Assembly (NCBI RefSeq): GCF_000699445.3 | Contig: NC_067200.1 | Coordinates: 1,838,450 to 1,902,449, forward strand | DNA length: 64,000 bases | DNA from: Schistosoma haematobium | Taxonomy: Eukaryota; Platyhelminthes; Trematoda; Strigeidida; Schistosomatidae | Reading direction: 5' to 3' | Shown here: in pieces, positions 10,801 through 21,100 of the stretch | Position numbering within the stretch: position 1 is the first letter of the stretch | How the letters are laid out: every line of letters begins with the position of its first letter | Notes under the pieces: generated by a model | Told to the model about the DNA's origin: nothing | Databases searched by the model: none | What the model saw: only the letters and a program-made list of their open reading frames with translations | Program-made: the position numbers and the translations under genes

Positions 10801-11648
10801 GCTCTAGCGACGAAGATGCCACAGGGTCCCCGGATAAGCGCACGTAAAACAAGCTTTTCGAAGCGACAGATGAAGAGCGAATTTGTAGTACTTCACCAGA
10901 GTCTTGAATACGGGTCTCGGATAGACAGCAGACATCGATATTAAGACTTCCCAAAGACATAGCCAGCCCTATCTGTTGTCCAACCTGCATAAGTGTGCGA
11001 ACGTTGAAGGCAGCCAGTTTGAATGGTGCACGTGGCTTCAGAAAAACTGCTTCAGTTTTATATTCGATGGTAAAATACAATTTTCAACCGGACAGTGACT
11101 CGAGAACGTTTAGATACAGTCGAATTTCCACCAAAGACGAGCCGCAGTATAAGTATAAAAGAGGGTGAATAATGTGGTAAATAATAATAATAATAATCAC
11201 TTGATTGTTATTCGAAGCGAGAAAAGTAGTTTCCATAGATATAGAGAGTTCATCATTTGAGTGTGGGCTGCGATACTGCCCGGGTGCCCAGACCAAAGCA
11301 GGTGGTTATCTTAGGGGGCCACTCCCCGAGCCTTTGACCTAAAGGTCTAACCCACAAGGCAGTGGAGTATCGTAAGGAGATGCAGTCCCATGGTAGCCGG
11401 TGACCAACGAGTGGTTCATACGCCATTTGTTCCCGCAGGATACTGATGCCCATGTGCACCATTGGTTTGGGATCCGGTTAAAGCGCCGGACATTCGCTTT
11501 TCGTCCTCTCATTTTCGTAAACAACACCCCCGCCACGAGAAGGCAGTGAGTAGGACTTCCCTGGCAGAGGCTGTATACGCGTGGTCGTGTGAGAGCATTT
11601 TGAGAGGGAGAGCTGACTCTCCCCACTCTCGGCCGTACCAGGGCATTT
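7824..11648 (-). mobile_element. near full-length APE/RT non-LTR retrotransposon
   Basis: 3825 bp. Minus-strand order: 5' UTR (about 11090-11648, beginning in the CCCCAAATGCCCTGG block), endonuclease-reverse transcriptase ORF (11080-8058), 3' UTR (8057-7824) ending in an AAATAAATAAAT tail. It is flanked by the 8-bp duplication GGGGAGTT at 7816-7823 and 11649-11656. The insertion splits an older plus-strand short element whose halves rejoin exactly when this element is removed. Schistosome CR1/RTE-like non-LTR group; I do not assign a named family. Confidence 0.9.
8058..11080 (-). pseudogene. endonuclease-reverse transcriptase ORF, lightly broken
   Basis: Polyprotein of the element above. Seen: APE endonuclease motifs FNVRTL, SETR (10910-10921), GDLNVQVG and DSDHAL; RT motifs YRGISLLPIASKL, QAGFRSGRG, FLDISTAFD, SGVRQG and the catalytic YADD (8889-8900); then a C-terminal part with [27 protein letters not shown] and [10 protein letters not shown]. 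Breaks: a frameshift between about 10790 and 10840, an in-frame TGA at 10164-10166 and an in-frame TAG at 9159-9161. The TAG falls shortly after motif A, where a Trp codon would be expected. Few lesions suggest recent insertion; this copy cannot encode a complete protein without recoding. Confidence 0.9.
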
Positions 11649-11656
11649 GGGGAGTT

Positions 11657-11960
11657 GCGAAACCTTGATTACAAACCAATGATGCACATATGCTCCAGTA
11701 TCCTGAATGAAACAAATGGCGTACGAACTAAGTGTTGGTCACCGGTAACCATGGGACTGCATCTCTTGATGTTGCTCCATTGCCTTGTGGATTAGACTTT
11801 TAGGTCAAATTATCCGAGTGTGGCTCCCTGATAAAACCACCTGTTTCGATCTGGGCATTTGGGCAGTATTCTATCCCTCATGCAAATCAAGTGAGATTTG
11901 TGTGGCACACATCTATTTAGTGCCTCCTTGTACCAAGGTTCATGTGTTTAAATAGATACA
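11657..11960 (+). mobile_element. older short LINE derivative, right half
   Basis: Resumes with GCGAAACC..., matching what follows GGGGAGTT in other copies (for example 52504-52552), and ends with the family 3' terminus (CCTCCTTGTACCAAGG...GTGTTTAAATAGATA). Together with 7625-7823 it makes a copy of about 0.5 kb. Confidence 0.85.
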
Positions 11961-12285
11961 TCAGTACAAATATGATTTGGAAAGTTTACAACTTGGAATC
12001 GGTATACATAAATACGTTAAGTCTCATATTGACATGATCAAATAATTCTAGTGGTTTGATGTTCATTCGTTTATTCTATTTTGTATGATAAACATTTCCA
12101 ATCACATTCAATTATGACGTTAACAATCAATTGTATTTCATTATATTTCGCGTCATTATATGATTACTCAATTGTGAAATTGGTTTTTCATTCTGATCTA
12201 TTATTTAATTATGATAACATGAATTACTTCATTATATGGTCTCATTTGATAACATGAATGTGAACTACAATATCAACTAGTTTAT
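11961..12285. other. no feature seen
   Basis: AT-rich; between the nested LINE pair and an RTE scrap. 13491-13961 and 14891-15254 are likewise empty to my reading. Confidence 0.55.
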
Positions 12286-12400
12286 CTCTTCTTCCTTACT
12301 TCCGCCTGTCACTCCCAATGGAGCATAGGCCGCTGACCAGCATTCTCCAATCCAATCTTCTTCCTACTGACCTCTATTTCGTTTCCAAATAGATTTTTCC
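12286..12400 (-). mobile_element. SR2-type RTE, 3' terminal scrap
   Basis: Minus strand reads GGAGAATGCTGGTCAGCGGC, CTATGCTCCATTGGGAGTGA and CAGGCGGAAGTAAGGAAG, the last codons and tail of the RTE family. Confidence 0.75.
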
Positions 12401-12489
12401 TTGACTAATATACGTAGATCTTTATAAAACTACATATAACATGATTATTAAATGGTTTCATGCTAATGAAATATCACGAACAATAAAAT

Positions 12490-12860
12490 GAATCAGTCAG
12501 TCAGTAACAACGTAGAACTTTGTACGTACGTACATCAGTTCGAGTTGCCACACCACATTAGCATAGAGATACAGTGGTCGATTCAAATCCCGTAGTAGTA
12601 GAGGTAATAAGAGTATAAACAGTAATCGGGAAGATTAGTGTTTGGAGATGTTATTTAAAGAGTATAATGCTGTGAAATAAATTTGAGAGGAGAAAAAAAA
12701 GGGACAAGGAGGAATAAGGAGATCAAAATATGGGAGAACACAAAGAGTAGATGCACCTGCGCCATTGCAAACGATTTTGAGCCATGTCATTCAAGGTCTC
12801 TAACCATCGGTTGCTATCATCTCGCCGATCCCAACCAGGTAGTCTACACCTACTGACATG
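12490..12860 (-). mobile_element. LINE (DHRCLRN lineage), 3' UTR and ORF end
   Basis: (CAGT)n start on the plus strand (element 3' tail), the AACAACGTAGAACTT..GTACGTACGTACATCAG block, then codons for DMAQNRLQWRR and the [20 protein letters not shown] end region. Confidence 0.8.
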
Positions 12861-13096
12861 AAATAAAATGAGTCCATTGTGTTGTAACGGATTGATCTCA
12901 ATTCTGATCATTCTGAATTGTTATTAATTTGTATTCAACTATTTTATTACATAATCAATTGATTATTTTAGCTTAATGATTTGATGATCCAGTATCTACT
13001 TTCATATATTGTATTAATTTACAACATCCTTCAATATCATTACTCCACTATGATAATACATATTGTTTTCATCAGACAGGGATTTTTGTGAACATT

Positions 13097-13415
13097 ATGT
13101 TATAATAGACCACCACGGAAAGCCTAGAAGCTGTTTCGTCCTAGTATAAGACCCCTCAACAATGCGCATCCACGGTCCTGCTCCCTTTGAGATTCAAACT
13201 CAGGACCTATCAATCTCACGCGTGAACGCTTAACATCTAAACCACTGAGCTGGCCGGCATCCAATGGTGTTAATGTCTAACTTCAACTAATCCATGAGAT
13301 TGAGCCACCATCCACGATTGTCATCAGTGAGTTACTATCTCACAACAGATTCGATCTCACAACTCCACTGGTCACTGTTTCTCACTAGAACTCTAGAAAA
13401 CACCTCTTGAAGTCC
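13097..13415 (-). repeat. hammerhead SINE copy, near full-length
   Basis: GAAGCTGTTTCGTCCTAGTA, AGACCCCTCAACAATGCGCA, TCAAACTCAGGACCTATCAA, TCTAAACCACTGAGCTGGCC and CTGTTTCTCACTAGAACTCT. Runs to ACACCTCTTGAAG, then flips orientation. Confidence 0.8.
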
Positions 13416-13490
13416 CATACTAGAAATAAACGGCCGTCCAGTTGTTCCAGATAATCCATAGTGATCTAGTTTCAGTCGACTAATAAATTC
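13416..13490 (+). repeat. hammerhead SINE 3' part, opposite orientation
   Basis: TCCCATACTAGAAATAAACG, GCCGTCCAGTTGTTCCAGAT and AGTGATCTAGTTTCAGTCGA; plus-oriented. Same TTGAAG junction type as 6553. Confidence 0.75.
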
Positions 13491-13961
13491 AACAAATTTT
13501 GCTTAATGATAATTTCACTTTAAAATTCTTATAGGATGTTAGCAACTAATAAGAACTTAATAAAACTGAAATGACTTTGTTCTGTTCCATTCTTTGTTCG
13601 AGCTCTTCAAAGTTAAGATCTCATATAGATGGAGAAATATATATTGATTGAAAGTATAAAAAGCTAATTAGAATATATGGAGGGGGGGTATGTGAGTTAC
13701 AACTCCGATCATGTTGAACACTTCAATCTAGATATAATAGAAATAATCAAATATTCTAAGATGAAGTTTAGTTCAGTGAAATAAAATCAAGATTTTTAAG
13801 AAAGAATTTTCTTTTTGAAAAGGATGAAATTACTCAGTAAAGTTGTAGTATAATCCATAGACAATTATGAATATGTAAACTGGCATAAGATCATGTTGCA
13901 TTTGTTAAAATGGGGTTAGAAACTAATGTTAAGACTTAAGATTATGTTTTTATCACAGATC

Positions 13962-14890
13962 AGTCATTCAGTCACAAGATAGAACCTTGTATGCATGTAT
14001 ATCGGTTCAAGTTGCCATACCTTATGAGTAGATTAGTACAACTAGCAAAAGCATCAGTGATAATAAGAAAGAGTAGGTATCGAATATACGACTCGAGAAC
14101 AAAACATAAGTTAGTGAATCAAATTATGGGGAATGTAAAATCTCAGGATTTGGGGGGAAATTAAAGAACAGATGCACCTGTACCATGAAATTCAAAGTCT
14201 CTAATCATTGATTAAGATAATCACACAGACTCCAACCAAGTACTCCGCACCTACCTACATGGCTCAGCTTGGAAGTTAGTGTCATCATGGACTTATACCA
14301 TGTCTTCGTTTGGCCGCCCCTATCTTCCTTTCAACCTACTCCTACACCAAACAATATTAACCGGTGAGGTGAGCGGTGGTTGGACATACATAACATATTA
14401 TCTCAACCCCCTCAATTGATGAAGATTTATTACCCCATCATTCGATTTGCCATCCTCACCTAGCACCCGTTTCCTAACCTAGGCATTGGTTACTCCGTGG
14501 TCCCAAAATACACGAGCAATGCTTCGAAAATCTTTATGATCGAATACTAGTAATCTACGAATTTCCTCTACTCTTAATGGCCATGTCACATATCCATAAT
14601 GTAGAACGGAGCGAACTTCTACGTTGTAAACTCGTCTTTTAGTTGGAAGACGGTATCTTGCCTACACCACAAGTGACACAAGTAGACAAAAGTCAATCGA
14701 GCATTCTGAATCCATGCTGAGATTTTGTCAAACATCAGATCATCAGGGATGATGAGACTCCTAGTATAGATGAAGTAATTGATATATTCATCTACTTCAC
14801 CCCTTATCATTAATTCATGTATTGATGTCAGCCAATCCTGAAGTAAAATTTTACATTTAGTAATGGAATAAGTTACAAATAATCATAATG
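13962..14890 (-). mobile_element. LINE (DHRCLRN lineage), degenerate 3' fragment
   Basis: Minus strand: 3' UTR remnant at 13962-14160, then eroded coding sequence, recognisable as [20 protein letters not shown], the FDHKDFRSIARVFWDHG block and an IQNARLTFVYLCHLW stretch. Many stops. Confidence 0.72.
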
Positions 14891-15254
14891 AGAGCTGATT
14901 ACGCAATTAATAAGTTGATAATCAATAAATTCAAGTTGGACAAATTATGCAATCAGGGATGAAGATATTTATTATTATGAGAACAAAGAAAGGTTAATCA
15001 TTCAATCATATTTATTTGTATAGATAGGTCAACAAGAAAAGGGGGTTAATATGAACAATCTTGAAAACACAAAGCTATTTTCAACTTGTCTGTTTTCCAT
15101 GTGTACCGACTATTAGATGTGAACAGTTTTCTCATAAGTCTATAACCAACTTGGTGAAGTAATCCCTGTATGAATATGATCACAGTTATATCCCGATAAG
15201 AATAATGAATGGTAATCTTTTGGGATCCATTTATGGACCAATACTGTGAGTATA

Positions 15255-15960
15255 TTTTTATCGTATAATTGTTATGTAACTAAACTATGCATATTCATAT
15301 TGCTCTTATTATAAGCTTTAATTTGACCCATAGACTATTACTATACGATTTACCATTCTTGAGTTATGCTCAGTCTATCAATTACTATCTCCCACATTCA
15401 CAGCCGCATCTGGCTAATTCTTGTACAAATGTTGTTTCATATTTTATTGGTACGTTGTGGTCTGTCTGGTTAATACATAAACCGAGTGTGTTTGAAATAA
15501 ATGATTCATATCGCAGAGGCTGAGACTTGCGTTCTGGACTTATATGGCTGGGCTAGGAGGAAGGCAGGGACAATCAGAACTTTAGGCTGCTCGCACGTGT
15601 TTACGTGTCTTTGATCCGATTTATAAGTCACTGCTCTAATTGGCGACGGCAATGGGATTCGAACCCACGCAGGGAAACCCCAATGAATTAGCATTAAACG
15701 TAACAGGATAATTTTGGGAGTATTTTTCTAAATATCCCAGCACCTCCCTTTTTTTGAAAATCCGGAGCTGATATCCGGATTTTAAATTTTCCGAGTTCAT
15801 CCTTCCCCACGAAATAATGTTGGGCCCTCATATACCCAAATTATAATTAATTTGACTGTATTTAAAATATATTGAACGGGGAATCCAGTAAAATTGACTA
15901 GATAGTGAGGATAAACGCCATTTAATTAGAAAAATATATACAAAAACTTATTGTCGACAA
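15255..15960 (+). mobile_element. possible LTR-retrotransposon remnant (LTR end plus primer-binding site)
   Basis: An LTR-like stretch (AATAAATGATTCATATCG at about 15497) is followed at 15639 by TGGCGACGGCAATGGGATTC..., which starts with TGG and is complementary to about 50 nt of a Ser-type tRNA 3' end including CCA. A TGG-start primer-binding site just after an LTR is the expected layout of Gypsy-like elements. A scrap of the same upstream sequence occurs at 2812-2856. No gag/pol seen. Confidence 0.45.
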
Positions 15961-15969
15961 AAATACAAA

Positions 15970-17090
15970 GATCAGTCAGTCAGTAACAACGTAGAACTTC
16001 GTACGTACGTACATCAGTTCGAGTTGCCACACCACATTAGCATAGAGATACAGTGGTCGAGGTAATAAGAGTATAAGCAGTAATCGGGAAGATTAGGGTT
16101 TGGAGATGTTATTTAAAGAGTATAATCCAGTGAAATAAATTTGGAAAGAGGAAAAAAGGGACATGAAGAATTCAGAAGATTAGAATTTAGGAGAACACAA
16201 AGTGAGAACCTGCACCTGCGCCATTGCAAACGATTTTCAGCCATGTCATTCAAGGTCTCTAACTATCGGTTGCTATCATCTCGCGGTCCCCAACCAGGTA
16301 GTCTACACCTACCAACATGACTCAGTCCACTTGTCAGTGACTTCATGGACTTGTGCCATGTTTTGGTTTGGCCGCCCCTAGCTTTCTTCCAACCTACTCC
16401 TATACCACTGAACATAGCACGTCGAGGCAGTCGGTCGTTGGGCATACGTAACACGTGTCCCAGCCATCTCAACTGATGAAGTTTCACTACTTCATTAATG
16501 GATTTGCCATCCTTATCTAGTACCCATTTCCTAACAACTGTGTTACTTACTCGATGGTCCCAGGATATACGAGCGATGTTTCGAAGACACCTATGATCGA
16601 ATACTAGTAACCTACGGATATCCTCTACTCTTACCGGCCATGTTTCACTGCCATAAAGTAGGACGGAACGAACTGCTGCGCAGTAAACACGTCCTGTGGT
16701 TGATAGACGGATATCTCGCCTACGCCATAAATGACACAAGTTGCCAAAGGTAGTCAAGCCTTCTGTATCCGTGCTGAGATTTCGTCACACACTAAACCAC
16801 AAGGGCTGATGAGACTTCCAAGATAAGTGAAGCGGTCGACACACTGCATCTGCATATTGTAAGTCAACAAGTGAACCTCCTGGTAGAAGTTCAACCCCTG
16901 TAAATTTAGATGAGGAGAGTGTTATCTCTAAAAGTACGTCAATGACAAAGTTGAACAAGAATGGGGAGAGTGAACAGCCCTGACGAACACCACTTGAGGT
17001 GATCAATTCTGATGACAAAGATGAAGAAAAAGATATGATAAAGGGGGGGAGTAGTGAATGAGTCGTTACAAAACAGTCCACTTTACACAA
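15970..17090 (-). mobile_element. LINE (DHRCLRN lineage), 3' fragment with internal deletion
   Basis: 3' tail (CAGT)3 and 3' UTR 15970-16190, then a 164-codon open frame 16263-16757 ([58 protein letters not shown]). The stretch between DLQYAD (about 16850) and the [11 protein letters not shown] block is deleted. RT motif B SSGVRQGCSLSPFLFNF is at about 16960-17010. Confidence 0.85.
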
Positions 17091-17194
17091 TTACTCACTT
17101 TATCGATTTCAGTTCATGTGTTATCGCTAGCACCCAACTCTTTCTCTAACAAACGGTAAATCTCAAAATCACATACTTGATAGAGAAGCTTAAC

Positions 17195-17420
17195 TATAAT
17201 AATATGAATAAAGCATCCGATTGCATCACTTGGAATCTTCAAGCTCAAGAGAGAAGAGGAAGACCAAAGAACATATTACAGTAAGAAATAGACACAGATA
17301 TGAGAAGAATGAACAATAATTAGACAAACCTAGAAAAGAAGGCTCATGACAGAGTGGGATTGGAGAATGCTGATCGGTGATCTATGCTCCACTGGGAGTA
17401 ACAAGCGTAAATAAGTTTCT
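17195..17420 (+). mobile_element. SR2-type RTE, 3' terminal fragment
   Basis: Degenerate C-terminal coding sequence (AAAGAACATATTACAG..., AGAGTGGGATTGGAGAATGC, CTATGCTCCACTGGGAGTAA) and tail AAGCGTAAATAAG. Confidence 0.75.
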
Positions 17421-17947
17421 AAAAAGACAATATCGCTGGTCTTACAGATATAAAACACAACAAGACCCCATCCAATTGTTTGTTGTAAACCAAATAACAA
17501 CTGTCACTTTTTCTAGAAAAAAAAAGATTATATATATTTATGTATATGAGGTCAATAATGAAATTTTACAAAGAGGATAAAGGAACCAAGTAGGTTCATT
17601 GTGAGGGTACTTTACTTTAATCCGAAATAGAAAGAAAACAATATAAACACAATGTTATCATCTCTATCACAAACATAAACACACACACACACACGAACCA
17701 AAGAAAAAGTACAAAAACAAAAAAAAACAGAAGGCAAACGTTTGTTATAATAGTAATGGAATTCGGTCAATGATATGAATGTGAAATGATAAGATTGAAG
17801 AGTAATTTCAACAATGATAATTGACTGATTAGATACACATGTTATTGATTTGAACATACTTTTCTTTTGGACAAACAATTACAATTGTGAATAGAGAATA
17901 ATAGGATGAGGGGGGGGCAAAGAAAAAGAATACAGATAAGATAATAA
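17421..17947. other. CNOT1 downstream flank
   Basis: AT-rich, with an (AC)n run at 17676-17693; no gene or recognisable repeat. Confidence 0.6.
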
Positions 17948-17953
17948 TTTATT
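17948..17953 (-). promoter_or_regulatory. probable CNOT1 polyadenylation signal
   Basis: AATAAA on the minus strand, 40 nt downstream of the CNOT1 stop codon. It is the first canonical hexamer after the stop and would give a very short 3' UTR. Cleavage cannot be confirmed without cDNA. Confidence 0.5.
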
Positions 17954-17992
17954 CACACAAATACACATACATAGTGTTGTCATCCTAATTGA

Positions 17993-18140
17993 TTACACTG
18001 AACCTTGAGCGGTACCAGACGATAATAAAGCATAACGTAGACTCGATGAAACAACACTAGAAGTTGTACAAGTATCAGAAGAATTTACATTGGGAATTTG
18101 AAAATTTGGTATACAACTACGAGCGACAATAGTTACAATT
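17993..18140 (-). CDS. CNOT1: CNOT1 last exon, C-terminus and stop
   Basis: 148 nt. A completes Ala after CCGAACAG; then IVTIVARSC (animal LFQSVAxxC) and a Ser-rich tail ending AQGSV with TAA at 17993-17995. 49 codons including the stop, exactly in phase. It is in none of the longer open frames and was found by searching for the missing C-terminus. Confidence 0.93.
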
Positions 18141-21100
18141 CTGTTCGGAATAGAGAGACAGAGAAAAGAGACAAATGACAGAAAGATATTTCATTGATGA
18201 ATTGTAATCTCTTAAATTCATATAAATTGATTAAAAACAAGCAGATAGCATTCTCTTAGATGCTACTCAATGAAGATATTTATACTAATGTGTTGCTATA
18301 ATCACCATTTAAACTTTCATGATACATCATATAAAAATATATTTATCGTGCAATGAGAGAATAACAATGTGAAAGGAAACGATATAGTATAGTATATAGT
18401 ATAGTATAGTATTAGTATTAGTATAGTATAGTATAGTATTCTTAGCTATGTACATATGTGTATATCAATGAAGTTCAATGCTATAATTTAGATCATGAAT
18501 CGATCAATGTTAGATCATTATCATTGTGTTAATTATCGAATACACAATATCAACTCTCAAAGTACACCTCTTTATCAGTAGCTTATTGGGTAGTAAAAAT
18601 AAACAGTGGTTGGTAGCGGCGTACGGATCTATAATACAACGTGATTCTTATATACGAGTCTCCATAGATCATGTTTATCTTATAATTTCATCTTTCTAAC
18701 TATTAGAAGACTTTCTAAATCAGGACTTTGAAAGGGATTTAAGAAAAACTTTTATTTTTATCAAATTATACATGTTTGATTACTTTCTTCAGTAAATTAT
18801 TATGAAATACTTGATGGTTGAAACGTTTTTAGGTCTTAGAACTACACCGGATTATAGGACTACTACTACTATTATAGCGAATTCCATCTATATATAATGA
18901 GGTAGTTAACGAACCTGTGATAAGAACGTTCCAGAATACAAAACAACAACAACAACAACAAATGAAAATCTACATATTTCCAAGAGATTCAAGTTTCAAT
19001 TGTTTCATGACCTTATTATACACAAAATGATTCTGCTTAGAGACAGATGCATAATATGAATTTGTCATTAAACTTCATTTTGTTTCTCTTCTGTTTGAAT
19101 ATTTAACTAGAAAGGTTGCATCAGATAGTTGAGAGAAACATTGAAATCATTAAAAGTTGTTAGACGTAATACAAGACGTTTAATAACCGTTTCAATTTCA
19201 ACGAATGATCATAAATATTCAATTTTCTATTTGTATGGAATCTTATCGAGAATTGTTTATCAGACAGACTATCCTTGGAGCAATCAAATTGACCCCCCCC
19301 CCCAGTTATCTTGAGAACTTTCATCAGAATGTCAACTCATCTCTTTTTGAATGACTAAAATATCCAATCTGACTTTATAGACTAGTCTGATCCTTTCATT
19401 TACATATTCTTAGCTGGTTTCTAATAACATTTTATGTCAGATAGCAAAAAAAAAAATAATAGTTTCATTTGGTGACTTGACATGGTACGATAGATGACCT
19501 AGATATTTTATTCTATTATTTTACCGAACTTTAACAAGAAAAAAAAACACAGAAAATTCCATGACTTTTGAAAACTTACGCTTCAATTTCTGGATTACAT
19601 CGAGCAAATTCATGTTCCCAAAATCGATATGCTGGGTTACGTAATAGTTCTGCACTAGTCATTAATAAACCCCATGGATGTGGACGATTTACAATTAATC
19701 TTTCCATAAGAACACGACTAATTTGCTCTTTAACTTGTTCTTTAGATTGTTCAGAGAATAAATATAATATTGTATAACTGAAATAGTATGTATGCGAATT
19801 AGGATAACGTAGTTGATTTGCCATACAGTTAAGCAAAAGATAACGACCTAACAATGAAAGGAAAAGAAGGAAAACCAATTCCATGTAATTTTAGGTATCA
19901 AATTAACTTATGATAATATAAATCTAACTTTTTATTTAATACTTAAGTAAAACAGATTTGGAAGAGAATTTGATTGAGTAGAATAATCAATGATAGTCAG
20001 TCAGTCAGTCAGTCAGTAACAACGTAGAACTTCGTACGTACGTACGTACGTACATCAGTTCGAGTTGTCATACCACATTAGCATAGAGATCCAGTTGTCG
20101 ACTCAAATTCCGTAGTAGTAGAGGTAGTAAAAGTACAAGCAGTAATCGGAAACATGTAGTTGAATTCCAAGTCTATCAAGAGTTTTTTTTTCATAATGAA
20201 AGAAATGCTCTTTCAAGATGAATGAAATATTCATTTTATATTTCGAACAGTATCAGTGTTTAATTTGATCGACTAGATACTGAAGATAATCAAATCAAAC
20301 GAGAGAGAGATTATAAAAATGGACTAATTCAAAAACAGACTTCTATTTGATAAGGTTGATGCTCATTGTTGTGTTTAAAGTAAAAAGCAAATAAACAATT
20401 TGATATTTAAACCATAAAACTCAGAGAATAGAGCATTTTCATTTAAGAGAGTTCGAAACCAAGTAGTAGTAGTAGTTGTTGTAGTAATGGTTGGGATCAT
20501 GAGTCAATTGAAGCTAGACCATCATGGAAAACCTCGAAGTACTTGATGACCAACTCGTCCTATTGTAGGACTCCTCAGTAGTGCGCATCCATGATACAGA
20601 CTCGCGAGATTCGAATCAAGCACCTATCGGTATCGTGTGCGAACACTTAATCTTTAGACCACTGAGCCGGCATCCAGTGGTTTTAATGTCTAATTCAAAC
20701 TAATCCATGAAATTGAGCGACACATCCACCATTGTCTTCAGTCAGCTACTATGTCATGACAGACCTGATTGAACTCCACTGATCACTGCTTCTCACTTGA
20801 ACTCCAGGAAATACCTGTTGAAGCCAGTCACTAGTGAGCATATATTGATTAATATCAGATGGATTTTGTGGATAATTGAGATCATGAGTCAATATCCCAA
20901 TAAGCAGAAAAATTCGATTTTCTATCCTTTTTCATCATAAATGTTATATATTTTCATTCCTGACCCCGCACACACACACACACAACTTTACATACATGTC
21001 TCTTATGAATCACCTTGACCGAAATGACATGATATTGATTTGTTCAGACCTGTTTGTTTTTGTTTATTTTATTAATTGATCGCACTTCATATTCTTGCTT

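Noticed and set aside
15639..15695. tRNA-Ser gene on the minus strand
   Set aside because: Only the 3' half fits; the acceptor 5' strand and D arm are missing and CCA is encoded, which fits a retroelement primer site or processed fragment better.
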